Of a stretch of DNA of 50,919 nucleotides, positions 25,916-34,254 are shown one piece after another. Source of the stretch: CAYOHR01 sp964512145 (lineage in GTDB: Bacteria > Bacteroidota > Bacteroidia > Flavobacteriales_G > JALEGO01). The notes beneath the pieces were generated by a model. The model did not search any database, was not told the DNA's origin, and saw only the letters and a list, made by a program, of their open reading frames with translations. A program made the position numbers and the translations under genes. Numbering within the stretch: position 1 is the stretch's first letter; each line of letters starts with the position of its first letter. The stretch lies in NCBI GenBank assembly GCA_964512145.1, contig CAZEIM010000020.1, forward strand, positions 1 to 50,919. The letters run 5' to 3'.

Positions 25916-27346
25916 CTAACTCTTTTTATGATAACCCAACTTTTGCGCTTCTAGTAGCATAAGTGCATATGCATCTTGAAAATCATTTTTAATTTTTCCA
26001 TCCAATATCGCTTCTCGAATAATGTTTTTTATAATTCCTACTTCTTTACCGGGAGGCATATTTAATTCTTTCATAATAAAATCACCAGTAATGGGAGGTT
26101 GCCAATTTTTTACCCGATCTCTTTCTTCTACATCCTGTAATTTTTGCCTAACCATTTCAAAGTTTTTTAAATATTTTTTTACTTTGTATTCATTGTTTGA
26201 AGTAATGTCTGCTTCGCATAATGTCATTAAATCATGTATATCGTCCCCTGCTTCAAACAACAATCTTCGAATCGCTGAATCCGTAATTTCATTTTTTGCT
26301 AAGGCAATAGGCCGTAAATGAAGACGTACTAATTTTTGAACATACCGCATAGGTTCATCTAAAGGTAGTTTTAGTTTTTTAAATATTTTAGGAACCCATC
26401 TAGCTCCTAAGTCTTCATGTCCATGAAAAGTCCAACCCGTATTTTCAACATATTTTTTAGTAGCTGGTTTAGCAATATCATGAAGTAATGCAGCCCACCT
26501 AAGCCAAAGATTATTGGTATGTAAAGAAATATTTTCCAACACCTTTAAAGTATGATAAAAATTATCTTTGTGTGAATTTCCTTGTAGGGTATCAACCCCA
26601 TGTAAATGATATAATTCTGGAAAAATAATTTTTAATAAGCCCGATTTAAACAGTAAATCAATTCCATAAAAAGGGTGTTTTGAAAGAATTATTTTATTCA
26701 ATTCTTCGGTTATTCTTTCTTGAGATATAATATGAATTCGATCGATGTTTTCAACAATACCTTTCCATGTATTGGTATGTATGGTAAAATTAAGTTGTGC
26801 AGCAAATCGTATAGCACGCAACATGCGTAAGGGATCATCAGAAAAAGTAATAGACGGATCTAAAGGAGTGCGAATAACTTTATCTTGTAGGTCTTGAATT
26901 CCATTAAATGGATCAACTAGTTTGCCGTATTCATTATGTTGTATCGCAATAGACAAGGCATTTATAGTAAAATCTCTTCTACATTGATCATCATAAAGTG
27001 TACCTGGTTCAACCAAAGGCTTACGCGAATCCTTTCTGTACGATTCTTTTCGGGCAGTTATTACCTAAATTTCTAAATCATGTGTTTTAAACATGGCTGT
27101 GCCGAAATTTTTAAATACCTGAACCTTACTTCCTTGAAGTTTTTTTTGAAGTTTAATAGCTACTTTTTCTGCATCCGATAAGGTTACTAAATCAATATCC
27201 TTGCAATTTCTTTGTAAAATAGCATCACGCACACAACCTCCTATAAAATAAACAGTATCATCTATATTTTGTATAGATTGAACAATAAGTTTTATTTCAT
27301 TCTGTTGTAAAAATGAATCGATATTATTTTTTAGGTATAATAACAT
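25916..27346 (-). pseudogene. cca: CCA-adding tRNA nucleotidyltransferase with in-frame TAG
   Basis: This enzyme adds or repairs the 3' CCA of tRNAs. The N-terminal part (start 27346) has the nucleotidyltransferase core: YFIGGCVRDAILQRN and the metal-binding DxD in KDIDLVTL, then FGTAMFKTHDLEI. A TAG follows at 27065-27067. The same frame then continues without shift as VITARKESYRKDSRKP and DQCRRDFTINALSI, both family-conserved, through the RNA-binding/HD region (WAALLHDIAKPATKKY) to 25916. Without the TAG the protein is a normal 476 residues. In this position relatives have an acidic or similar residue (EIEFVGARKESY pattern), so one base change (GAG or CAG to TAG) explains it. The natural stop is also TAG, so the codon is not recoded. 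Base-call error, fresh mutation or read-through remain possible. Confidence 0.88.
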
Positions 27347-27354
27347 GAGGTTTT

Positions 27355-27384
27355 CAAAAGTAATTCACAATTAAATAACATCAA
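27355..27384 (-). promoter_or_regulatory. Promoter of cca, with near-leaderless start
   Basis: On the minus strand TTG (27382-27384), a 19-base spacer and TACTTTTG (27355-27362) match the Bacteroidota consensus exactly. The -7 element ends only eight bases before the ATG (27344-27346), so the transcript should be leaderless or nearly so. Confidence 0.7.
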
Positions 27385-27443
27385 ACAGGCAACCGTTTAA
27401 ATATTTATTCGTTAACAAGTTTAGATAACTTAAAAAAGGCGTA

Positions 27444-27481
27444 AACTAAAAAGCCCCGGAAAATCCGAGGGCTTCTTAGTT
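27444..27481 (-). terminator. Rho-independent terminator of the superoxide dismutase gene
   Basis: On the minus strand the arms AACTAA...AAGCCC and GGGCTT...TTAGTT form a long stem with an inner CGG/CCG pairing around ATTTT. A run of Ts in the descending arm follows the GC-rich part. It lies 32 bases after the sod stop. Confidence 0.8.
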
Positions 27482-27512
27482 GAATAACTATAAAAAAGGA
27501 GGAATTACAATA

Positions 27513-28115
27513 TTACGAATTTTTTTCGAATAATTCATTTACTTTATTCCAATTTAATACATTCCAAAAAGAATTAACATAATCTGCTCTTCTGTTTTGA
27601 TAATGCAAATAATATGCATGTTCCCATACATCTAAAGCTATAATTGGAAAGCCTCCACATCCAATACCCGGCATTAAAGGATTATCCTGATTGGCAGAAG
27701 AACAAATCTCTAATTTTCCACCTTTATGCACACATAACCAAGCCCAACCTGAACCAAATCTTCCCATAGCCGCTGCATTAAAATTAGTTTTTAATCCTTC
27801 TAAACCGCCAAAATGTTGAGCTATAGCTTGATTTAATTTTTCAGAAGCTTGTCCTCCATTAGGTGATAACAAGTTCCAAAACAAGGAGTGATTCCAATGT
27901 CCGCCTCCGTTATTTCGAACAGCTGGTGTATTAAAGCCCTCCACCAATATTTCTTCTAACGTTTTGTTTTCAAGTGCTGTTCCTTTAATAGCATTATTTA
28001 AATTGGTAACGTATGCTGCATGGTGTTTTCCATGATGTATTTCCATAGTGCGAGCATCAATATGAGGCTCTAAAGCATTAAAATTGTAAGGTAAGTTTGG
28101 TAATTCAAAAGCCAT
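27513..28115 (-). CDS. sod: Fe/Mn superoxide dismutase
   Basis: The 200-residue enzyme converts superoxide to oxygen and hydrogen peroxide. I chose the ATG at 28115, because MAFELPNLPYNFNALEPHID is the standard N-terminus; an upstream ATG at 28157 would add 14 unrelated residues. Metal ligands are in HHGKHHAAYV, GGHWNHSLFW, and the ALDVWEHAYY signature. GSGWAWLCV and FNAAAMGRFG resemble the iron-type and cambialistic enzymes, but the metal cannot be settled by eye. It is cytoplasmic, monocistronic and ends at a strong terminator. Confidence 0.96.
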   Translation of the reverse strand: MAFELPNLPYNFNALEPHIDARTMEIHHGKHHAAYVTNLNNAIKGTALENKTLEEILVEGFNTPAVRNNGGGHWNHSLFWNLLSPNGGQASEKLNQAIAQHFGGLEGLKTNFNAAAMGRFGSGWAWLCVHKGGKLEICSSANQDNPLMPGIGCGGFPIIALDVWEHAYYLHYQNRRADYVNSFWNVLNWNKVNELFEKNS

Positions 28116-28478
28116 GATTTTTAATTTTTTATTGGTTAAACATGATTTAGTTAACAAAGTAACATTTTTTTACTGTAATTAGTTTAATTTGACTTAAATT
28201 TTATCTTAAATGAGGATCAATTATAGTTTAGTATAAGTTATCCAAATTTTAAAAAAAAATAATAAAAATAAAATATTTACTAAGTCTTTATGGTTTTGAC
28301 CTATTCTTTATGTTTAAAAAAAATTTCAATAATTTCTATTCTTTTTATTTTCTTCCTAATTTAATAAAAATTTCATCCCCTAAACAATACATCCGAAACT
28401 AAAAACGTAGTAATCCATTCATAATTATTCATTACTTTTGGTTAAAATTTAGGGCGAAAGCTCTCTTAAAATTATATT
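28116..28478. other. Intergenic region between sod and the FKBP gene
   Basis: These 363 bases separate two divergent genes and are extremely AT-rich, with many A and T runs. I find no open reading frame with family features, no tRNA and no convincing hairpin. The right end holds the FKBP promoter; the left end should hold the sod promoter, but only the imperfect TTACTTTG (minus strand, near 28155-28162) suggests it. Confidence 0.5.
28433..28440 (+). promoter_or_regulatory. Putative -7 element for the FKBP gene
   Basis: TACTTTTG fits TAnnTTTG and lies 38 bases before the ATG at 28479. No clear TTG occurs at the expected -33 position. Confidence 0.45.
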
Positions 28479-28982
28479 ATGAACGTAGAAAAAAACAAAG
28501 TAGTAACCGTACATTATACGCTTACAGAAAACACCGAAACCGGTGAGCAAATTGAATCAACTTTCGGTCAAGAGCCCTTGAGTTTTATTTTTGGAATTGG
28601 AAGTATGATTCCTGAGTTTGAGAAAAATTTACAAGGATTAAAAGTGGGTGATACTTTTTCTTTTGGAGTTAAAGCCAAAGACGGGTATGGTGAGTTTGAT
28701 GAAAATGCCATTGTAGACATTCCTAAAAATATTTTTATGGTTGACGGTACCATTTCAGATGTTTTACAAGTAGGAAATATTGTTCCCATGAGAGATCAAG
28801 AAGGTCATAGATTAGATGGAGTAGTGCTTGAAATTGAAGAAGAAAATGTAAAAATGGATTTTAATCATCCAATGGCCGGTGTTGACTTATGGTTTACCGG
28901 AGAGGTAAAAGTAGTAAGAGATGCAACACAAGAGGAAATTGCTCATGGTCATGCCCATGGAGAAGGTGGTCATCATCATTAA
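28479..28982 (+). CDS. SlyD-like FKBP-type peptidyl-prolyl isomerase
   Basis: The 167-residue protein has the SlyD arrangement: an FKBP domain split by an insert-in-flap chaperone domain. FKBP elements are VTVHYTLTENTETGEQIEST and PLSFIFGIGSMIPEFEKNLQGL; the flap region runs from about 65 to 130 (AKDGYGEFDENAIVDIPKNIF), and FNHPMAGVDLWFTGEV closes the FKBP fold. The C-terminus is His-rich (HGHAHGEGGHHH), consistent with nickel or zinc binding as in other SlyD proteins, but much shorter than in E. coli. It acts as a folding chaperone, probably cytoplasmic because there is no signal peptide. A strong terminator follows. Confidence 0.93.
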   Translation: MNVEKNKVVTVHYTLTENTETGEQIESTFGQEPLSFIFGIGSMIPEFEKNLQGLKVGDTFSFGVKAKDGYGEFDENAIVDIPKNIFMVDGTISDVLQVGNIVPMRDQEGHRLDGVVLEIEEENVKMDFNHPMAGVDLWFTGEVKVVRDATQEEIAHGHAHGEGGHHH

Positions 28983-28999
28983 TTAATTTTTTAATAACC

Positions 29000-29028
29000 A
29001 AAAAAGGGGGCAATGGCCCCCTTTTTTT
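29000..29028. terminator. Strong bidirectional terminator
   Basis: An A6 run (29000-29005) and a T7 run (29022-29028) flank a perfect GGGGGC/GCCCCC stem with the loop AATG. It serves the FKBP gene on the plus strand and the converging repeat protein on the minus strand. Confidence 0.9.
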
Positions 29029-29047
29029 ATTGTACTCAATTGATCAA

Positions 29048-30910
29048 TCAATGTTTTATCATTTTTTGAACTTTTAAGCCGTTTTCAGTGATAATATGAA
29101 GCATATACACATTACCTTCAAGAGTTGAAAGATCAATACTAGCATTTAATCCATTCGAAACATTAACTTTCTTTACTAAGTTGCCTAGTAAAGAGTATAT
29201 TTCAATTGTTAATATATTTATTTCAGATTCAATGTTTAAAATATCACTCACAGGATTAGGATAAATTTTAATATTTGATAAATTAACATGATTAGATAAT
29301 CCTGAAATTTCAGATTCTGAAGATATATAAAAATTTCTGGCAACCGTAGCAGATGGATCATTTATATCAGTTACCTGAACTGAATACCATCCCTTACTTA
29401 AATTAGTTATGGTATGTAGGTCTAACCCATAAAGCCCGTTACTCCAAACAAACTGATACGACCCACTACCTCCAGTAACACTAGCAGTAACGGTTCCATT
29501 ATTACTTCCATTATCAGGAGTAGTTATAAATGTCATTGATAAACTACAAGGGTTACCTATGTAACTGGAATCGTAAGGAATATTTATATTTTTAGCTGTA
29601 GCGCATAATGAATCTGTTAAATCTACCACATATACTATATAGTTTCCTTGAGCTAAATTGTAAACAGAATTAATTCCGTTACCATCTACTCCATTAGTCC
29701 AAATATAATAATATAAACCACTCCCTCCTGTAACATTTATAGAAGCAGAGCCATTATTACAGCCATTATCAGGAGTAATACCAACAGAATCAATGGATAA
29801 CATACAATATGTAGAATCATATCCTATAAAAAATGTGGTATCCATATAACAATTTGAATCTAAAGTGCTGTAGGCATAAACATTATATAATCCAGTCGTT
29901 AAATTATTAACAAAATCTAATCCTAAACCTTGAGATCCATTACTCCAAACATAATATAATGGAGAAGAAGTCCCTCCTATTGTTAAAGTTGCAGTACCAT
30001 TTCCAGTTCCATTGTCAGGCGAAGTATTAAATGAAACTACAGATAAGTTACATGGGTTAACAACATTACTAGTATCTAACCAAACAAAGAAATTATCATA
30101 CGCAGTACAAGTAGAATCTAATAAATCTACTACTTGCACATTATAGGAGCCTGTAGATAAATTATTAATTATATTTACTCCATTACCGTACACACCATTA
30201 CTCCATGAAAAATGATAAGATCCGCTACCCCCATTAACCGTAGCTATTGCTGTGCCATTTCCTAAACCGTAGTCAGGAGTAACAACAGTATTAAGCGTTA
30301 AAGAACAAATAGTAGAATCTAAGGGAATAAAAATAGTATCATAATATGTACAAGAATAATTAATTGAATCGCGAATTTCTAATAGATAATAGCCAGAGTT
30401 TACGTTTGAAATGATTGAGCCTGAATGTCCAAACGAAAATCCAATACCATACCAATTTACATTATATTGACCTGACATTCCACTTATTAATGCTTGCGCA
30501 CTACCAATTCCAGTTCCGTTATCAGCTGATACAGCAACATTTACGTTTAAGTTACATGCATTAGAATCTAATGAAATAAAAAATGTTGCACTTACAGTAC
30601 ATAAAGAATCTAATGTATTATAGGCATGCATAGTATATGTGCCATACGATAAGTTCGAAACATTATTTAAACCTAATCCTTGATCACCATTACTCCAATA
30701 AAAATAAAATGGATCTAAACTACCTGAAATAACTGCCGTAGCTGTTCCGCTTCCGGTTCCATCATCTAAAGTTGTAGTAATGTTAACACTTGCACCACAT
30801 GCAGATTGAGCCTTTAAATAATGTGCCTGATAAAATAATATACTTACCAGAATCATATGTATAAAGTTTCTAAAACTTATACATTTTACATTTTTAGTTT
30901 TTGTTTTCAT
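29048..30910 (-). CDS. T9SS-exported protein with six SprB-like repeats
   Basis: About 620 residues from the ATG at 30910 (MKTKTKNVK); a start at 30967 would add a second hydrophobic stretch and is less likely. After a signal peptide (about 1-36, ending YLKAQS) come six repeats of 81-86 residues beginning at C38, C119, C202, C287, C369 and C455. Each contains a TPDNGxGNG-like turn, W(S/T)NGxxG, a NLSxGxYxV strand and a DSxC segment. The C-terminal about 80 residues are a type A T9SS sorting domain (IKIYPNPVSDILNIES ... VYMLHIITENGLKVQKMIKH). The repeats resemble those of the gliding adhesin SprB. Probable surface adhesin or matrix protein carried by the T9SS. Ligand unknown. Confidence 0.85.
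   Translation of the reverse strand: MKTKTKNVKCISFRNFIHMILVSILFYQAHYLKAQSACGASVNITTTLDDGTGSGTATAVISGSLDPFYFYWSNGDQGLGLNNVSNLSYGTYTMHAYNTLDSLCTVSATFFISLDSNACNLNVNVAVSADNGTGIGSAQALISGMSGQYNVNWYGIGFSFGHSGSIISNVNSGYYLLEIRDSINYSCTYYDTIFIPLDSTICSLTLNTVVTPDYGLGNGTAIATVNGGSGSYHFSWSNGVYGNGVNIINNLSTGSYNVQVVDLLDSTCTAYDNFFVWLDTSNVVNPCNLSVVSFNTSPDNGTGNGTATLTIGGTSSPLYYVWSNGSQGLGLDFVNNLTTGLYNVYAYSTLDSNCYMDTTFFIGYDSTYCMLSIDSVGITPDNGCNNGSASINVTGGSGLYYYIWTNGVDGNGINSVYNLAQGNYIVYVVDLTDSLCATAKNINIPYDSSYIGNPCSLSMTFITTPDNGSNNGTVTASVTGGSGSYQFVWSNGLYGLDLHTITNLSKGWYSVQVTDINDPSATVARNFYISSESEISGLSNHVNLSNIKIYPNPVSDILNIESEINILTIEIYSLLGNLVKKVNVSNGLNASIDLSTLEGNVYMLHIITENGLKVQKMIKH
29312..30802 (-). repeat. Six tandem coding repeats of about 250 bp
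   Basis: The DNA encoding the six protein repeats of the T9SS protein. Units share motif order but are diverged, so this is not a recent perfect tandem amplification. The paired cysteines (unit start and DSxC) are present in repeats 1-5; repeat 6 has lost the second. Confidence 0.75.
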
Positions 30911-31055
30911 ATTAATAGATTTTATTAATACAAATAAAACAAGAATGATTTTAATAAACAGATACATTTTTGGCGAATCATATGAAGTATAAACCTAAAG
31001 AAATATAAGAAAAATTAATACAAAAAACTGATTTTCAATAATATAAAAAAACAAA

Positions 31056-32480
31056 TTATTCATCTAACTCTTCAACTTTTGATACGATCCATTGATAATC
31101 ATGTATTTGTTTTGTATTATTTACATACTCTTTAATTTTTTTTAGCTCATTAGAATCACCCCATTTAGCTTTTAATATTCTTTTTATAATCATTAAAAAG
31201 TTTTCATAAGTAATCTTTTGATACTCTGAAATTTCTTTATTCCTTTTTAAGTAAATTTTGAAGGCACTATGTAAAGACATAAAAGACTCATATTCTTCTA
31301 ACTCGTAATAATTTTTTAATAAAAGTGATTTTGCCCCAAGGTGATAGTATACATCTGTGTATTCAATTAAAATTAATTTTTTTATAGATTGTTTGAAATC
31401 TTTTTTAGCAAAAAACATTTGAGCACTAGCATACAAAATTGAATTTTCTCTAATATTTTCACGCAAATAGATATTATACGACAAAAGAAAACTCTCTAAC
31501 CAATCGTATTGCTTAAGCCTTAATGCTACAGAAGTAATATTTTTAAAATCGTAATGCTCTAAAACACCATTGTAATATAAAATTCTATTTTCTAATTGAT
31601 ATTTAAATAGATCAAAAATTTCCTGATAATAGGTTAAATCACCTTTATTGATCTTTTTAATACAAAAATTTTGAGCATATGAAAACATATCTTTTAATTC
31701 TTCAAGAGTAAAAAAATCTTTATTTGCAAAGATTTTTTCTTTTAACTCATCAAAATAAAAATCTTCTTCACGGGTTAAAGAACAATATATATTATAATAA
31801 ATCTTAATAAAAGGATGTTTTTCTATATCAATTATATTTAATTGATGTTCGATAATTTGAATATTTAATGTAAGATCATACGTTACTTGTAAAATATTTT
31901 GTCTATTAATCATTTCACATACATACTTTAACATTTTAGAAAAATAAAATAAATTAAAATGATCTAAAAAATCTTGAAGAGACTCGTTTAACAATCTATT
32001 ATTATATGCACTATGTAGCTTATACTCTTCTTCTCTTAAAAGAGAAGTAATTTGATATTTTGAAATATCAAAAAAACGATGATTATCAACAATACTTTTT
32101 GTTTTATCTAACTGCTGGTATGAGTATTTCGGTAAGTCAAGTTTTTTATATTGAATGAGAAGTTGTTTTTCATATGCAAATCGATCATCCTTAAATCCTT
32201 GTATACATAAAAAATCTTCAATTAATTGAGTTAAATTTGAAGCTGTTTGTCTTAATATGGTTGAGGTTTTTTGAGCATTAGTATTTTTGGGTAACTTAAA
32301 TAAATTATGAAGAATATCATGAGAAAGATCAACATTTTCATAATTTGGTATATGTTTTTCTAAATAAACTAACAAATCATATTCTTTAATTAGTTTATTT
32401 TGAAAATCGTAATAGTTATTTTGTTTAATTCTTTTTATCTGCTGAGTTGTGAGTTTAGACAAAATATCTAACAATTTCAT
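31056..32480 (-). CDS. Helical protein of unknown function next to T9SS cargo
   Basis: I do not recognise a characterised family. The 474-residue protein has no signal peptide or membrane segment, is rich in Lys, Leu, Ile, Asn and aromatic residues, and looks entirely alpha-helical with TPR/HEAT-like spacing (for example GDLTYYQEIFDLFKYQLENR, AQMFFAKKDFKQSIKKLILI). Its opening, LLDILSKLTTQQIKRIKQ, resembles the N-terminus of a large uncharacterised Bacteroidota family whose members begin with a short 'do not cut' style helix followed by about 450 helical residues. It is likely cytoplasmic. It lies between two repeat-bearing T9SS cargo genes and is divergent from the second. Confidence 0.6.
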   Translation of the reverse strand: MKLLDILSKLTTQQIKRIKQNNYYDFQNKLIKEYDLLVYLEKHIPNYENVDLSHDILHNLFKLPKNTNAQKTSTILRQTASNLTQLIEDFLCIQGFKDDRFAYEKQLLIQYKKLDLPKYSYQQLDKTKSIVDNHRFFDISKYQITSLLREEEYKLHSAYNNRLLNESLQDFLDHFNLFYFSKMLKYVCEMINRQNILQVTYDLTLNIQIIEHQLNIIDIEKHPFIKIYYNIYCSLTREEDFYFDELKEKIFANKDFFTLEELKDMFSYAQNFCIKKINKGDLTYYQEIFDLFKYQLENRILYYNGVLEHYDFKNITSVALRLKQYDWLESFLLSYNIYLRENIRENSILYASAQMFFAKKDFKQSIKKLILIEYTDVYYHLGAKSLLLKNYYELEEYESFMSLHSAFKIYLKRNKEISEYQKITYENFLMIIKRILKAKWGDSNELKKIKEYVNNTKQIHDYQWIVSKVEELDE

Positions 32481-32630
32481 AATTTGTTATTTTTATGTGA
32501 TTGTATATCAATTAATTAATAAATTAATATATAATTTTTTATCAATATTAATATTACAAATATAAATAAATGTTATTTGTTAATTGATTAATTTACTTAA
32601 TATTTGTATAATGCATAAAAGTATATATTT

Positions 32631-34196
32631 ATGAAAAAATTAATAGTATCTCTAATATTCATAACAACAATATTTCAGGCATTATATAGTAATTGTTCTA
32701 TATTTTTATTAAATAATTTTCCAGATAATGGCAGTAACTCTGGAATTCTTAAAATATATGTTTCCGGAGGAACAGGAAATTATAATTATTCATGGAGCCA
32801 TGGAGTTACAGGATTAAATTTAAACGAAGTTTTTAATTTACCATCCGGTTTGTATTGTGTAACTATTCAAGATGTATCTGACAGCACATGCATCATAGAC
32901 ACATGTGTTTTTGTTTCTTTAGATACAAATTTTTGTTCATTTAACAACTCATTTATCATTCAAAATGAAAGTTATCCGAATACTTTTGATGGAAGTATAT
33001 TAGTAAATACTACCGGAGGTCCTTCTGGACAATATTTCTATTTATGGAACAACGGAAATACAACGAATAACATAACATCCTTAGCATCGGGTATTTATAC
33101 CTTATCCACCAGCGATTCGTTATGTAACGCTTTAGGTATATTTACATATGATACCGTAAACGTTGGATTAGATTCTTCCATGATAGCAGTTTGGCCTGGT
33201 GATGCCGATAATAATGGAGTAGTAAATATCACAGATATTTTTCCTATAGGTATCTCATATAATGTCTCAGGTCCCATAAGAGTTGATTACAGCCCCCTTT
33301 GGATAAATCAATATTCCTATCCTTGGAATGATTCTATATCTATTTTATCTTTAAATAATGCCATGGTTGATTGTAATGGCGATGGAATTATAAATGAATT
33401 TGATGCTGATTTAATATTAATAAATTATCAGCTAACTCATAGTAAAAGCAGCTCAAATAATTCTTCCTCCGTAAATTCTGTTCCTATATTTTTATCAACT
33501 TCTGTTGACACAATTGTTATGGGAGACACTATTCATTTGGATGTAGTATTAGGAGAAATCTCAAACCCAATTGATAGTATATATGGCATTGCCTTTTCGG
33601 TAAATTTTGATGAAAGCTTTTTAGATACCATCACTAATTACGTGAAATTTACTAAAAAACCAACTTCATGGTTTGATACTTCAGGATTTGAATCTTTTAA
33701 TATTCAGAAAAAAACATCGGGAAAACTAAATATCGGTATATGTAGAAAAGTAAAACATAACACAAGTGGGTTTGGTATAATTGGTCATTTAGAAGTAGTA
33801 ACTGCAGATGATATTTCTGCTAAAACTTTTGGCATACTCGATTCTATACATTTTGAAATTTCAGATATTACTGCCATTACATATCATTTAGACACATTAA
33901 ATATTATACCTGAAAACAAAACCATATATTTAACTGATAATTCTACTAACATACATCAAAAAAATAAATCTCCAAAACTCAACATTTTTCCTAATCCAAC
34001 CCAACATAGTTTAACAGTTAAATCAGACGAAATAATACAAAAAATTGAAGTATATGATGCTATCGGAAATATGGTATTATCATCCAATAAAAGTGATATT
34101 AATCAATTAGATGTTTCTATATTATTACCAGGACATTATGTGATTAAAGTTACATTCGACAATATTACAAAACATATACATTTTATCAAAAATTAA
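32631..34196 (+). CDS. T9SS cargo with SprB-like repeats, dockerin-like and cohesin-like modules
   Basis: The 521-residue protein starts with a signal peptide (MKKLIVSLIFITTIFQALYS). Two SprB-like repeats follow (about 21-98 and 100-180; GGTGNYNYSWSHGVTG and GLYCVTIQDVSDSTC). Two calcium-binding dockerin-like segments come next: PGDADNNGVVNITD (near 187-200) and DCNGDGIINEFDAD (near 246-259). Residues about 285-430 resemble a cohesin-like beta sandwich (DTIHLDVVLG, YGIAFSVNFDESFLD). A type A T9SS sorting domain closes the protein (LNIFPNPTQHSLTVKS ... GHYVIKVTFDNITKHIHFIK). It is exported through the outer membrane. The repeats are related to those of the gene at 29048. Binding partner unknown. 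Confidence 0.8.
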   Translation: MKKLIVSLIFITTIFQALYSNCSIFLLNNFPDNGSNSGILKIYVSGGTGNYNYSWSHGVTGLNLNEVFNLPSGLYCVTIQDVSDSTCIIDTCVFVSLDTNFCSFNNSFIIQNESYPNTFDGSILVNTTGGPSGQYFYLWNNGNTTNNITSLASGIYTLSTSDSLCNALGIFTYDTVNVGLDSSMIAVWPGDADNNGVVNITDIFPIGISYNVSGPIRVDYSPLWINQYSYPWNDSISILSLNNAMVDCNGDGIINEFDADLILINYQLTHSKSSSNNSSSVNSVPIFLSTSVDTIVMGDTIHLDVVLGEISNPIDSIYGIAFSVNFDESFLDTITNYVKFTKKPTSWFDTSGFESFNIQKKTSGKLNIGICRKVKHNTSGFGIIGHLEVVTADDISAKTFGILDSIHFEISDITAITYHLDTLNIIPENKTIYLTDNSTNIHQKNKSPKLNIFPNPTQHSLTVKSDEIIQKIEVYDAIGNMVLSSNKSDINQLDVSILLPGHYVIKVTFDNITKHIHFIKN

Positions 34197-34231
34197 ATTT
34201 TTAAACGATTAATTTTCACCCTTTAAAAATG

Positions 34232-34239
34232 TATTTTTG
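34232..34239 (+). promoter_or_regulatory. Putative -7 element for the PafA-like gene
   Basis: TATTTTTG fits TAnnTTTG and lies 15 bases before the GTG start at 34255. The best -33 candidate is only TTA, with a 20-base spacer. Confidence 0.5.
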
Positions 34240-34254
34240 CGATAAACATTCGTA

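Noticed and set aside
27065..27067. Genome-wide recoding of TAG as a sense codon
   Set aside because: TAG terminates several intact genes here (cca itself at 25916-25918, 12244-12246, 17275-17277, 42181-42183), so the in-frame TAG is local.
28116..28478. Small RNA or riboswitch in the sod/FKBP gap
   Set aside because: Only AT-rich sequence with no stable hairpin or conserved-looking structure visible.
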